Part shown: in pieces, positions 1-11,426 of the stretch
How positions within the stretch are numbered: the first letter of the stretch is position 1
How the letters are laid out: each line of letters opens with the position of its first letter
NCBI GenBank assembly: GCA_963930645.1
Contig: OZ005652.1
Coordinates: forward strand, 269,678,006-269,742,005
DNA length: 64,000 bases
Source of the DNA: Salticus scenicus
Lineage: Eukaryota > Arthropoda > Arachnida > Araneae > Salticidae
Direction of reading: 5' to 3'
Notes under the pieces: model-generated
What the model was told of the DNA's origin: nothing
Seen by the model: only the letters and a program-made list of their open reading frames with translations
The model's database searches: none
Translations under genes and position numbers: made by a program

Positions 1-30
1 GACACACCATCAACATTTAAAATTGCATAG

Positions 31-209
31 GAATCCATATCCACAAATTTCATCTTAACCCTTTAAGAAACGGGTATTATGGATATTTTTTAACGTACGT
101 GGATGGTACAAACGTAGAACTACAAACATTAATTTTATGTAGATAACAACTGAAGGAATGAGCAGTACACAGCAACCAATATCTGCAAACATCATATTAA
201 CCCTTTAAG
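31..209. repeat. Direct duplication ending in TTAACCCTTTAAG
   Basis: Two related 38-bp stretches (31-68 and 172-209) share the pattern aaYccatatc..caaa...cat..TTAACCCTTTAAG with a 141-bp period. The TTAACCC core resembles the termini of TTAA-targeting MITEs found elsewhere in the window (40851-41371, 31968-32209), but no inverted partner is visible here. It may be a decayed end or a short tandem duplication. Confidence 0.4.
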
Positions 210-1425
210 GATTGGATGCATTCTTTATTTTTAAAACTTTCCGTCATATATGAGTAGTTTTTTGGTTATTTGCAACACCTTCTGCCTTGTAAGTTTTAAA
301 ATCTTTTACGATCCATTATTTCACACAATCATACATAATATTCGTATTGATACAATGACTGCTTTAAATACATAGATTAAAAAATGCATTATTACTGTTT
401 AAATCTTTTTATGTATCATTCCCGCAAAGTAAATGTTTGTAAAATAATTTTGAAATTTAAAAGCCACGCCCATATCTGTTAAAAAATACCCCAAAACAAC
501 CTGATCTTAAAGGATTATAATGACATTTGCGGCGTGGGTTTCTATGAATTTCTAAATCTTTATGAAGTTCCCTGTCTCCGCTTAATGTTTGTCATTATAC
601 TTTTGGGAATCCCAATATATATATATATATATATGTGCTAGACTTTTAGTGCTAGACTAGTCAAAATATAATCAGCGCGTGCATTGGTGACCTGTAATAT
701 ATCTACCATTTTTAGCTGAATACATAAAAGAGTTTAAACATTACTGTGTTTCCAAAAAAACAATTTAATACACATATTCATGCATCATCATAAAAATAAC
801 AAAAATTAACTCAGGAGACCTCCAACCGTATAGATACACCAAAAACTGAAAGTCGAATTTTTAATGATTACAGTACTTTATGAATGTTCGGAAAGTAAAA
901 TTAAGACGAATTAGAATCTTACTAATATTTAAGAAAAAAAAAAAACATTTTAGACAAAACTCAAACTTATAAAAAATCCAATTCACATGGGATTTAAAAA
1001 GTAGGCAAACAACTTTCCTATTCTTATTCTTGGATCTTTTCTGAATCCGCCTTAAAAGGTTTTACTCATAAGCAAAAGTTTTACACAAATAACTTTTCGA
1101 ATTTCCCATTCCGTGACAGGATCCTGCGTAATGTTCTTATGTGAGTAAAGAGTTTTTCTCACATACACAGAAAAAAGAATGAAAGTTAAGCAAAGGAATC
1201 TCTCACATTAAATACATTTTAGGAGCTATTAGAAACCGTCAAGAATAACAAAATTGTATGTCTAATGTTATAAGACATAAGTTCCTTTTATTTAATTTTG
1301 AAACACATTTTGATTATATTCTTCCTTTAAATCATTTTTTAAATAAAACTAATACGCAATTATCTATTGGTTAAAATAAGCATTTGTTTATCCCGTGGAT
1401 TCATCAAAGTAAATTTTCTGAATAC

Positions 1426-1428
<3 letters not shown>

Positions 1429-1492
<64 letters not shown>
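1429..1492. repeat. (TA)n microsatellite
   Basis: Uninterrupted TA dinucleotide run of about 64 bases. One of the longest in the window. Confidence 0.97.
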
Positions 1493-1494
<2 letters not shown>

Positions 1495-3787
1495 CAAAGT
1501 AATCGAAGCCATATAAAAATTTAATCCAAAAACACATATGGGCCTGCATCAGGGGAGCTCCCCCATGTAGGAAAAGGAATATGAGAAGTTTCTAACGAAA
1601 CGCTGGTATTTTAACCAAAAAATACGTTCCTAGTCCCCAACCTCTCACAGATGAAAGCAAGGCCATACAGCAAACGAATTTTAATTAGTACAAAGCATGA
1701 AAAGCAATTAAATTCAGAAATCAAGCACAAAATATAATACCCCAATATAATACAAGAATATAAATAATGCAAGAATATATAAATACTTACATGGACAAAC
1801 TGGAAAAGTCATTAGAAAATGGAAAATTGAAAACCACCCCCCATTATAAACATAGAACACGTTTCAGCTAGTAGGACCACTTACCAGCACTTAAATGTCG
1901 CCCAAAATGGAACAACAAACCTTAAGTGGGATTGTCATCAAGAATAGTGAAATGTTTGTTGATTAAAATAACAGGATAGAGGTTAACAGTTAGTATGTTT
2001 TTGAGATTTGCCAGATTCAGGTCTAAATTGTTATTGCAAATCATTTTAATTCTGTTTACTTGGATGAACATAATATTTTTTAAAACTTTATGACTAATAC
2101 AGGAGAACCAATTTGTTAAATTACAAACTTTAAAGTTAAAATCTTGCCTTTTATCAAAAATCCCAATAAACCAGTTATTATATATTTTTTAATTTTTAAA
2201 TCCAGGAAAGAAGTTTGGTCTTCAAAATATACTTATATATATATATATATATAACTTTGTAATTAATTTTTTCTTTACAAATACATAAGAAAAAAAAAGT
2301 AAAAATCATTTCAGTAGTTTTGCAAAAATTTAAACATCAAAACCGATATGTAAAAGATAAAAGAAAAATGTTATGCAATACTTATTGTGGCCTTTAATGT
2401 TGATATCCCAAATGATATCCTAATCTAAAAAATTACTAAAAAATTATAGCAATGTACAGAGTCAACTTATTATAATCATATTCCGTTTCAGCACCAACAG
2501 CATATAATTAAACAAATAGCGGCATGTGGTATCAGCGGCGGGGAAGAAATAAAAGTTCGAAGCGTAAGCTACCATGAAATATATTTTTAGTGCTGTTGTT
2601 GTTTCTTTGATGGGTAAAACGCGCGATTTATTTCACTTGCAAAAGTGTATAATCATTGGCATTTGTTCAATTATTGTTGCAAGAATATAATTTAGTTGTG
2701 GAAGTTTTGTTGCCTGGAAAATATTTCCATAGGTTTACTTGGGTTCTCTCATTCCTATGGAAGTTACTCTCAACAGGTTGAATTATGCATGTATTATTGC
2801 CAATGACGTAAACCACACATATTGAATGTTTTTTCTAATACAGAGAGGGTCTTTAATCAAATCAATGTAATAAGCTATACATGGGTTCATAATTACCCAG
2901 AAATGATACATAGAGCACTTAAATAATACCAAATACTCAAATGGACCACTATTTTATTTAGGAGGAGAAAGAAAGTAATAATTAAGAAATAATAGAAAAA
3001 CTTCAAAGCAGTAGCAGCACTCATGAATCTTTAGTGGATTACTCTGGTAAATAAATCCGAACAGTGTATTCTAAAAATCCATAATTGCTATATGATTTTT
3101 TTATATATATATATAAAATTTTTAAATTTTTAGATATGGTATGGGTGAAATTTAGCTGAATAATTAGAAAAAAAATTACATGTACAATTTTTTATACATG
3201 TACGTTATAAATTCGGAAGGTCAAGGGGAAGAAGTCCCTTCTCACACAGAAATACTTAACAATACTTAATAAATTCTGTAATAAAGCACACCACAAGATA
3301 TGAAATAGACATAAATTTGTGTACCAGCGCATTTTAGACTTTTCGCGTGCAATAGGAGAAGTGACATTTTTTATATTCTTAAAAAGCATCTAATGCAAAC
3401 GAATTATAACAACCTCTCAGAACAGAATGAGAACTTCAAGTTACTAAATCTTTTCGTTTCAGTTCTTTTAAACGTTGGATAGAAAATATCGGATATATTA
3501 CAAAGAAAATCGACAGCGTATTTTTTTCCCCCCAATTTAAAGAAGATGGTTCAATTTAAGACCTATTTTACATGCTCATATGTATTTCTATTAAAACTCT
3601 TTACATCTTTATAATATTAAAATGCAGAGTAAGGGAAATTGTTGTGAGTTCCACACCTGAATATATTTTATTTTAGTTTTACATTCTAATTAAATTAATG
3701 TATGTATTTATCTATTTAAGATTGTTATTAATATTATTATTATTATTATTAATAACAAAATCTGCATCGAAAATTAAATAAATGAAG

Positions 3788-3790
<3 letters not shown>

Positions 3791-3823
<33 letters not shown>
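3791..3823. repeat. (TA)n microsatellite
   Basis: TA dinucleotide run of about 33 bases in AT-rich sequence. Confidence 0.95.
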
Positions 3824-3826
<3 letters not shown>

Positions 3827-4859
3827 GGATTTTTTTTTTCACGCAAAATATATTTATCTGTTAAGAAAAAATCTCTAATATATTTTTTCGTATGCAAACT
3901 TATTGTTTATTCGTTTTTTGTTAAACGAGACAAACGCAGTAAAAATCTTTGAGTAACATTATTTATCAAACAAAAGGTCACTTTATCTACGCTTACTGAA
4001 TCGTGAAACAGAATGTTATTTAGAATAGAATTTCAAATGCAGAATAACTCAATGTTACACTGAGAAAAGTTAACGCATCATCACTTGGGAAATTAACCTT
4101 TACGATTTTTAAGCGGCATTGAAGAATTTTTGTTCAGTTCGAAATCCCATGAAATTCCTTTGTGATGAAAGGACTTCCGCTGAGAGAGTTTCAAAGACTT
4201 TTTTTTTTTTTTTTTCAAGGAAAAAATTCTTTTTTAAAGCACGATTTTTTCCTTTGAATAGCCTGAAGGATTAAAAAATAAATTTGTTTTTTATAACGAA
4301 ACATTTTACCGAGCATGCTGTTCTTTATTCTGCATATTTGTCGAATGAAATCCTTTTAAAAGGGAAAATGAAATAGAATAAAAAATCGTTTTTCAGAATT
4401 TACATGTACTAGAAAGGAATTACATAATATTAAGAAAAAAAGTTGGAAATTATACTTTAGTTACTGACTTTTAATGTTGTTCAATATCACATCATTGTGT
4501 TGATAAATTAAGTAATGGAATTTAGATGTAATCTTTGTCGTTTATGTTTAAAGATATATATAAGTTTAAGTAAATATTAAAAAGAAAGACAAAAAGGAAA
4601 ATGTATATGTATTATGAAAAATGGAAGATTCAACAATAATTCAAAAATAAATAGTAAGTAATACAGTAAATTTAAACCTTCGCTATGAAATCTAGCTAAA
4701 TGGTACTTAAATGTTACTAGAAAATACCTAACGCATGAAATAGACTACCATTTAATGTATAATTATTGTCATTGATGTATGTGGAATATGCTGGAGGTAA
4801 ATTCATATTAAACTAGCAAACCCCGTGCGATATATTCTCACTTTCTTTTCTTATTTATT

Positions 4860-4989
4860 TGGTGACTGGCTGGATTTGACCCTGGGTCCTTCGGATTAGA
4901 AATCAAACGACATACCACTGGACAAAAGGTTAACCCATTGTCCGTCAGTAAGATCTGATAATCTATCCTAAGAAATGGCGTCCGCTACA
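4860..4989 (-). repeat. 3' LTR of the TRIM-like element
   Basis: 130-bp partner of the 5143-5271 repeat. It starts TGTAGCGGACGCC next to the purine tract and ends with CAGTCACCA. Differences from the 5' copy show the insertion is not recent. Confidence 0.7.
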
Positions 4990-5002
4990 CCACTCCCCCT
5001 CT
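4990..5002 (-). promoter_or_regulatory. Polypurine tract before the 3' LTR
   Basis: AGAGGGGGAGTGG in minus orientation, nearly all purine, directly adjacent to the TG of the 3' LTR. This is where plus-strand priming would occur in an LTR retrotransposon. Confidence 0.62.
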
Positions 5003-5121
5003 AGCGAGTACATTGTGCGAGCGTTTATCTCGGTAATCTTCGTAGCTGGATTGTTTTGGTTGAATAGTGTTGCCATCTATTGACTCAGGTTGGAGTTGTT
5101 TTGTTGGTTGCGTGTTATTTG

Positions 5122-5139
5122 CACGTCCGGGAATCACCA
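5122..5139 (-). promoter_or_regulatory. Putative primer-binding site (tRNA-Trp type)
   Basis: Minus-strand TGGTGATTCCCGGACGTG begins three bases inside the 5' LTR. It begins with the TGG complementary to a tRNA CCA end. The pattern is close to the tRNA-Trp complement used by many LTR elements, with two C-to-T changes and one extra base. Confidence 0.6.
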
Positions 5140-5142
5140 ATT

Positions 5143-5271
5143 TGGCGACCGGTTGGGTTGATCCTGGGTCCTTCGGATTAGAAATCAAACGACATACCTC
5201 TGGATAAAAGGTTAACCCCATTGTCCATTGGTAAGATTGATATTCTATCCTGAGAAATGGCGTCGGCTACA
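5143..5271 (-). repeat. 5' LTR of the TRIM-like element
   Basis: 129-bp terminal repeat. It matches 4860-4989 with scattered substitutions and small indels, including the shared central block around CCGAAGGACCCAGG. It starts TGTAGCCGACGCC and ends GTCGCCA in minus orientation. Confidence 0.72.
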
Positions 5272-5551
5272 TTTGCTTTTAAAAGTTGAAACTCATAAAT
5301 ATTATACCAATTTCACCACCTAGTTAAAATTTTAATTTTCCTGAAGCCAAATTATTAGAACCAAATTAATTTAGGGCAATAGTGAAACAAAAATCATTCA
5401 AATAAAGGTTTCAAAATAAAATTCATGGTTGACGACCCAGTTTTCATACTTCGCAGGCAGTACAGTTTTAGTATAGGGCCCCAATGACTCCTTTTAAATG
5501 TTTCTCGCCTTATTTGCGATGATATTATATTTATTTGTTTTGGTATAAGTT

Positions 5552-5592
<41 letters not shown>

Positions 5593-6139
5593 GCTACCTA
5601 TTTTAATTATGCTTTTTATGAGAGCCTTTTTTAGTAAATTTTTGATAATAATTCATATTCTGTATATGTCTTTAAAGTATTACTAGGTTTAAATGACGCT
5701 AAGGTTCTGAAGAAGCAACTTTTAAAAATACATTTTTCCGTAAAATAGTCTCATAAGATAAATGTCCTTTTTTCTTATTAGACTATTAAGCCAAAGCCAC
5801 GTGCTTAAATATTGTTCATTTATAAATATTTTTTTTTTATTCTTGTGTATTTTATTAATTACATCACTATCGTATCGTTTCGAAAAGAAAATGTAATCGT
5901 AATTGGTCAACATTAGAGAAATATTATATAGATTACAGGATTCGATTAAACAGGTTGATTTTTCTTTTTCAACATATTATTTTAATCTTAAAACAGTTCA
6001 AGAGATTTTCTTCTCGAATCTGATAGACGGGAAGTGCATGGTTTGATCCCAGGTGTGCTTGTCAACCTAGGAATTTGGAGGTTTCTATGTTTTTTTCTGC
6101 AACTCGTGTAAATACTGGCAAATACCCCTTAAGAAATCT
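5272..6139. other. AT-rich stretch with an A33 tract, no gene seen
   Basis: Contains an uninterrupted A run at about 5558-5590. A segment at about 5845-5930 resembles 60806-60870 inside the large element at 59.3-61.2 kb (shared ttttattaattacatc and tatcgttt..aaaatataatc patterns). This suggests a fragment of the same repeat family. No coding signal. Confidence 0.55.
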
Positions 6140-6207
6140 CAACCGGAAGGTACTTCACGCAAATGAAGGTACTTCAACCGGAAGGTACTGCAACCGGAAG
6201 GTACTTC
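6140..6207. repeat. Short tandem motif CAACCGGAAGGTACTTC
   Basis: Three copies of the 17-bp motif (6140-6156, 6175-6190 with one change, 6191-6207). The copies are unequally spaced, and the last one runs directly into the perfect hairpin that follows. Markedly GC-richer than its surroundings. Confidence 0.85.
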
Positions 6208-6246
6208 GCTATTCTAAGATCGTAGGAATACGATCTTAGAATAGCG
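6207..6246. repeat. Perfect inverted repeat, 18-bp arms and GGAA loop
   Basis: Left arm CGCTATTCTAAGATCGTA (6207-6224), loop GGAA, right arm exactly the reverse complement (6229-6246). The absence of mismatches in old AT-rich DNA suggests recent origin or a maintained structure. No poly-T follows, so it is not a standard terminator. Confidence 0.95.
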
Positions 6247-6622
6247 TAGTTGTCTTAAAACTTACATCACAACGAACCTTTTTCTAATAGAATAATAGAT
6301 ACATTATGAGTTAAAACGTTACATACTGAATAGAAATGCATTACTCATTAAAAATGCTCTATTATAATTATAAATCTTATATATCAATATCCTACAGCCT
6401 TCAGTTAGCTGCAATTTAAAAAATGGTTACATTGAATTGTTACACACATATACGTATATTACCTTAAAGTTTTGATGAGGCGATTAAAAACTCTCTCAAA
6501 GAATATATTTATTTAATCCTGATGATCCATGATTATTGTTACAATATACATTTCATTCTGTTCTTATAACTTGTGGACCTGTAGATCAGGCGCCTCAATA
6601 TATTATTTGCATTACTCATTAT

Positions 6623-6624
<2 letters not shown>

Positions 6625-6661
<37 letters not shown>
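6625..6661. repeat. (TA)n microsatellite
   Basis: TA dinucleotide run of about 36 bases. The Tyr/Ile-rich open frames on both strands here are artefacts of the repeat. Confidence 0.95.
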
Positions 6662-6839
6662 CCACACATACATATATAGGAAAACTCGATGCACAGTTAG
6701 ATACGTTTCTGGTGTTGCTGTGCCCAACTCCCTAATCCCTCCTTTTATCTGTTTATATATATATGTTCCTTATATTTCCATATAACCTAATACATATTTC
6801 TCTGTATTCTAATAACTGTAACTCGTAAATTTTATTTCA

Positions 6840-8010
6840 AATGATTGCTTACCATATCGGAATTATTTTGTGTAGCCCTGAAAACTAATTAACAATTAAA
6901 TGCCAACCATTTACTACTGAAACCATGCTTTTAAAAATCAAATTCACATATGCTTATTTCACTACGTTTAATCGAATGTAACCATGCTAAAATGCACTTC
7001 TAACAAATACCGCCGATAGGCCGTAATGGCATGAATTTTTTTTGTTTTTTCTTGTACACGAGCCACAAACATTACACACACTGAGAAAAGCTATGCAACT
7101 ACCTGCTTGTAACTCGTAAATATTTAAACTAAATTTGGCAGCATTTGGATGATTAAAAAAATCCCTCGAAATACTTTTGTGTGGTTATGTAAATAAATTT
7201 TTTATTCTATACATAACAATTTTTCTAGATAAAATATGCTTTTAAGCATCTTAATAATGTATGTTAATTCCAATATTTTCAATGCAGCATAAACGCATTA
7301 AAACTCTTACAAAATATATTCATAAGCTGTAATGTTATGGAATTATTTTGTACTACCCTGTAAATGAACTAGAAACATATCATACAGTAGTAAAAAATAT
7401 ACAACTTATTCTATTTAGCTCATGCGTAAATGTAGGAAATTTGACATAATTTTTTGTGAATGCGTAACACTGTCGAAACACTTTTGTAATTACATGAAGT
7501 TTATTTAGTCTAAGCACGCATTTTTCTACAGCAAATATACATTTAATCGTCTCAATATTTTATGTTAATCTCCTTTTATTCCATGCAGTGTAACCATATT
7601 AAAATTTGTTTAAGCGAAATTATGTCCATAGGCCTTAATGATAAGAAATAATTTGGTATATATCTATACACGAATCATTAGAAATATACATACCAAAAAA
7701 TATATGCTATTGGTGTATAATGAGTGAACAGGCAAACCGGTTTGAGTGCATACCAGTTTTTGAGGATCACGGTACAGAAAAAGTTTGTCCATAAGTCGGA
7801 ATGATAAGAAAAACTTTGGTGTGTGCACCCTGTATACATAAATCACAAATAATAATAATAATAATAATAATAATACATATCCAAAATATACAGCTAACTT
7901 TTATGACAATGCTTACTAAATTGCAAGTGAATTGGGGGATTTTTATGACCGCTATTGCAGGAGATACACATACAGACAAACAGAACCCAAAAACCTTTTG
8001 AATATCAACA
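6840..8010. repeat. Diverged tandem repeat, ~300-bp units
   Basis: At least three or four old copies can be traced by recurring blocks. One is a (cc)ataggcY(g/t)taatg..a(t)gaa..aattttg block (about 7012, 7325, 7628, shorter near 7788). Another is tatgcttt...cattaa..gt...atgtaa(c/t)catg.taaaa (about 6925, 7230, 7530). Spacing between equivalents is roughly 300 bp, shorter for the last. The copies are strongly diverged, and an (ATA)n run sits in the last one (7848-7875). No coding potential. Probably a decayed satellite or tandem transposon remnant. Confidence 0.55.
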
Positions 8011-8019
8011 GGGATGCCT

Positions 8020-8660
8020 CCTTTAAATTTTCAGTCATAAATATAGGAACACCTAAATACCTTTGCTTTAGTATTATATACCAAAATAATAAATTTATTT
8101 AGATATTACAGATTTATAATTTTCATCCTCTATATAATGTACAGTCATATAACTTCTTCCTTTTATAAATTTTTGTGAAGAAAATGGAAGTCACATAACA
8201 GAACTGCTTCACATTGCTCTTAATTGGGCAAAGTGAAGATTGGTAGCTTATGATGACAATTTGCAGGAATGAAATTCTCCCCAGAACATGAAATCTCTAG
8301 AAACTGGTGAACTTTTTCTTAATTTGAAAATCCGAATACATGTGATTTTCAACGATAAACTAAAGCTAAGAATAAAAGTCTTATTAGCAAAAAATGTTAT
8401 GCCAGTGAAAAACTTTTTATCGGCACCTGAAGACGAAATGAATGGCATATCATCAGAAATACATATAAAATACCTTAGAAAGATGATCATTCGATAAACT
8501 TAAATCGTTTAAATTTAGATGCGTAAACTAGACATTTTACACAAAAGTCATTTACTAGACGTATTTACCAAATAAATTTCAGATAAGAAAAAGCAAGCAG
8601 ACATTTAAAACGCGCTTGTTCAGTTCAATTTTCTATGAAATATGAATGAAAAGTATTTGA
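8020..8660. other. No recognised feature; short open frame at 8288-8497
   Basis: A 69-codon ATG frame on the plus strand (8288-8497) is rich in Lys, Ile and Leu. It matches no family I recognise, has no signal peptide and has no splice context of note. It is most likely a chance frame, although its codons are a little less AT-biased than its surroundings. Confidence 0.4.
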
Positions 8661-8662
8661 TA

Positions 8663-8806
8663 CACTGTAAAAATTTTAAAAATCAACATTAGCTGTAGGG
8701 TTACGTCAAACAAAAGGGAATTCACAATAATAAAATGTAATGAGTACGGCTTCACTGTAAAATTTACGGCTAAAGTTTTGTTGCAGGATTTAAATTTTTT
8801 ACAGTG
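8663..8806. mobile_element. Small MITE with CACTGTAAAAA termini
   Basis: A 144-bp segment begins TA-CACTGTAAAAATTTTAAA and ends TTTAAATTTTTTACAGTG-TA. The terminal inverted repeats of about 18 bp are flanked by TA on both sides, as expected for a TA-targeting non-autonomous DNA transposon. The interior is noncoding. Confidence 0.75.
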
Positions 8807-9228
8807 TAAACGATAAAAACGATATTATTCAAATCGGTAATTTGATGAAGTTTATATGTGAAAGAGAAAAGGGTTTATAAAACGAGGAAATATTTAAAAA
8901 ACACATTTCAATTTCTGATGCTTGACTCTAACTCAATGGCGAAAAAAAAAAGCATGCAAGTAATGTTTTTCATGCATATTTTTTATGCAATGGTATTAAT
9001 TTTAAGATAAACCAGAGTTTTAAGATAAACCTTAATGAAATTTTATTACGATTAATATATTATTTACATTTAATTGTTTGAAAAAATGAAAAAAAAAATA
9101 TGAAAAATGTAATGTTTAACAAAACATGGACGAGAACTTCATATACACAAATTCTATAGTTAATGTAAGTTATCGTAACTTATGTTATATTACATATATT
9201 TAGATGTGTATACAGCATGAAGATCACT

Positions 9229-10408
9229 TCAGTACTTAGTAGATAATCCACGAACTGCGACGAATACCTTGCAGCAGTCCAGCATAAAAGATGTCAATTT
9301 CTATATCTAATCCTGTTTAATTTCATGAAACCAGACACTAATAATACTTTTTTGTAGTTTTATCTGATTTGCAGGCTTCTTAGCAGCAATATTTGTACTC
9401 ATTATATGCCAAAAAGTTTGAATGAGATTCAGGTCAAGCCTATTCCCAGGCCAGTCTCTAAATTCAGTAGTAGATATTTCTGATAGGCCTGCAACTACAG
9501 GGATGAAATTGGAAGAAAATTACTTTTCCAGCATCCGAAATGTTGTATAGATGAAAACATGTAAATTAGGCAAAAGAATCCTGAATAAGTTGGATTGTAC
9601 TTACTGATTGCGCTGCATGACAGGTTATCCTGATGATGATTACCTTTCAAATAATCCATATTGACTAATAAACTGTTCTTCAAGATCTCGGTATGAACGG
9701 ATGCATTCACATGACCAGTAATAAATTTCAGACGTCTAACTCCTTTGCTGGATATGTATCTCCAGACCATTTGGCTAGCTGGGAATTTCACAGTAGGCGA
9801 TATAGGGTTTGTTAAATAAGATTCACGTTCACGTCTCCGAACATACCGCTTACCATCCAATCCATGTACGTTGAATTTAGATTCGACCGAAAAAATTACC
9901 GAGTCCCACTGAGACTTTGTCCATGAAACATATTCCTTTGCCCAAAAAAATCGCTTCTGCATATATATATATATTAATAATGACTTTATTGGGGCGATAC
10001 GCATGCTGACTGCATTGTACAAGAGGATAATGGACAGTTTGGCGTTTAAAATAACAACACAGGATTTTTCAAATTCGACTTTTAAAGCAGAAGCATCCAT
10101 TTTAATCATCATGATTTGTGGTCACCCTCTTTTGACCAGATCTGGCTTTTTTCTCAACATTACCAGTTTCATGTTTCATGTTTCAGTTTAATTGTTCTTG
10201 AAACTGTCGATTGAATGTAAACTTTTTTTTTCTTTAAGGGATCGCAGTATCCTTTTTTAGATAAACCAAGTATTATACATCTTTTCTCTTCCGTCAATTG
10301 AACATACGGAGCTATCCTTTCATCGCTTAAAAGCGGGTAATACATAATCTCGCCGACAGCCGTGGACCATATTATTCTACGGGAAAGTTTGTTTCTATTT
10401 TTACTCAT
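9229..10408 (-). pseudogene. Tc1-like transposase, decayed
   Basis: A DD34E-type Tc1 transposase broken into at least three frames. The N-terminal part (10408-10169) has the helix-turn-helix start LTEEKRCIILGLSKKGY. The middle (10112-9495) holds WDSVIFSVESKFNVHGLDGK (family pattern W..V.FSDESKF; the first catalytic Asp is Val here), then RYVRRR, an MVW block and HHQDN, which keeps the second Asp. The C-terminal part (9494-9229) has DWPGNRLDLNLIQTFW, where the catalytic Glu (usual PIENLW) is Gln, then VWFHEIKQD and a TGA stop at 9229-9231. Two catalytic acids are lost and frames are shifted, so it is inactive. Length of about 1.18 kb fits a full-length copy. No inverted terminal repeats were found in the flanks. 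Confidence 0.93.
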
Positions 10409-11404
10409 TATTTAAAGTTTTTTTTAAATTTCCGTTTTGAAATTAAAAAAAATTCCCAATCGTTAAATTATTACTTATTTTCTAAAATCTTATTTTAATC
10501 CTTGGAATTTCATTTTGCTGCTAAAAAATGAGAAAAATGCACTTGTAAAAATTCGCATTTATGAATTCAAATTTCAAATTTCAAATTAAAAAAAACAAAA
10601 TATTTCTTTAAGAATGAGTACTAATTTAATGATTGTGAATTTTATGAATATGAAAACGTAATTAAAAAAATACATTGGGCAATGACTAATCATGGAAATT
10701 TTGTTCTTATAGAAAAACATTAGTCACGACTGTCCACGAGATGAGCTATTGTCCGCTCTTAAAAAACGAGATAAATGATCGTTTACCCCTTCAGCTGCAC
10801 TGCTTTTAGAAATCGAATCACGCAATACTTCGAAAGGGCTGAATAATGCAATAAGAATGTCGATTGATATCATATCTTGCTTTGCAGCAACTAAGATAAT
10901 TTTATGGGGAAAAAAAATAATTCGAGAACGATACAAAATGTTTATTTTTCTAGGTGATGCAGTTTTTTCTCCGTCACTCTATATTAAACTTTAAAGCAAT
11001 ATTTTTTTTTTTTTTTAAATCATTAACAAAAGCAAGATTAATAGGAAAGTAAATCTCCTAAGTACTGTTATTGGTGTAAATGGTTTTACCTGTTTTCCTG
11101 TTCAATATTCCCAAATGCAACTGCGTGTGCCGAAGTATTGACTAACTCCTAATGCACGAAAAGAAGTTTTTTATTTCTCGTTTATAATAATATTTTAAAA
11201 CTTTTTTGAAATTTTTTATGTGACCTTTTTGAATTATTGTATACATATATAAAAGGTAAATCGAGGGATGACGCGAAATATAAGGATGTTTGCTTACTGC
11301 AGCCAAAAAAATACGTCATGTTTTCACGTGTGCTGATTAATTCCTTTCCCAGTCTGTACACAATGCACAAATTTAATGTTAAAAAAACTCATAACATTTA
11401 ATTG
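10409..11404. other. AT-rich stretch, no recognised gene
   Basis: A 70-codon minus frame (10936-10724) sits in a slightly GC-richer patch but resembles no known family. The rest is AT-rich with a T17 run at about 11000. Confidence 0.5.
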
Positions 11405-11426
11405 TAACATTTTCCCCAATATATAC

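Larger units (their letters stand above)
1..4859. other. AT-rich intergenic stretch, no gene seen
   Basis: No convincing coding frame on either strand. Open frames are under 70 codons, with composition typical of AT-rich noncoding DNA. Contents that can be named: a 38-bp duplicated motif near the start, (TA)n tracts around 612, 1429, 2234 and 3791, an (ATT)n tract near 3738, and a T16 run at about 4200. A GC-richer patch at 1540-1680 carries a 12-bp palindrome GGGGAGCTCCCC and a CGAAACGCTGG motif that may be part of a retroelement end. Confidence 0.7.
4860..5271 (-). mobile_element. TRIM-like LTR retrotransposon miniature
   Basis: Read on the minus strand this is a compact LTR element: 5' LTR (5271 down to 5143, 129 bp), internal region (5142-4990, 153 bp), 3' LTR (4989-4860, 130 bp). 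The LTRs are close copies that start TGTAGC and end in CA. Just inside the 5' LTR lies TGGTGATTCCCGGACGTG, which resembles a primer-binding site of the tRNA-Trp type (TGGTGACCCCGACGTG). A purine tract AGAGGGGGAGTGG abuts the 3' LTR. The internal region is too short for gag or pol, so the element is non-autonomous. A short open frame crosses it, but nothing in it is recognisable. No clean target duplication was found; ATTT occurs at both outer edges but overlaps the LTR ends. Alternative: two tRNA-related repeats in tandem. The primer-site and purine-tract positions favour the LTR reading. Confidence 0.72.

Noticed and set aside
1540..1680. GGGGAGCTCCCC and CGAAACGCTGG patch as a hammerhead ribozyme
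   Set aside because: The CUGAnGA box is not in the right place relative to GAAAC and the stems are too short; mentioned only as a weak parallel to 16.2 kb.
6529..6735. Opposing open frames with Tyr/Ile repeats
   Set aside because: They are translations of a (TA)n microsatellite in both directions, with no conserved flanks.
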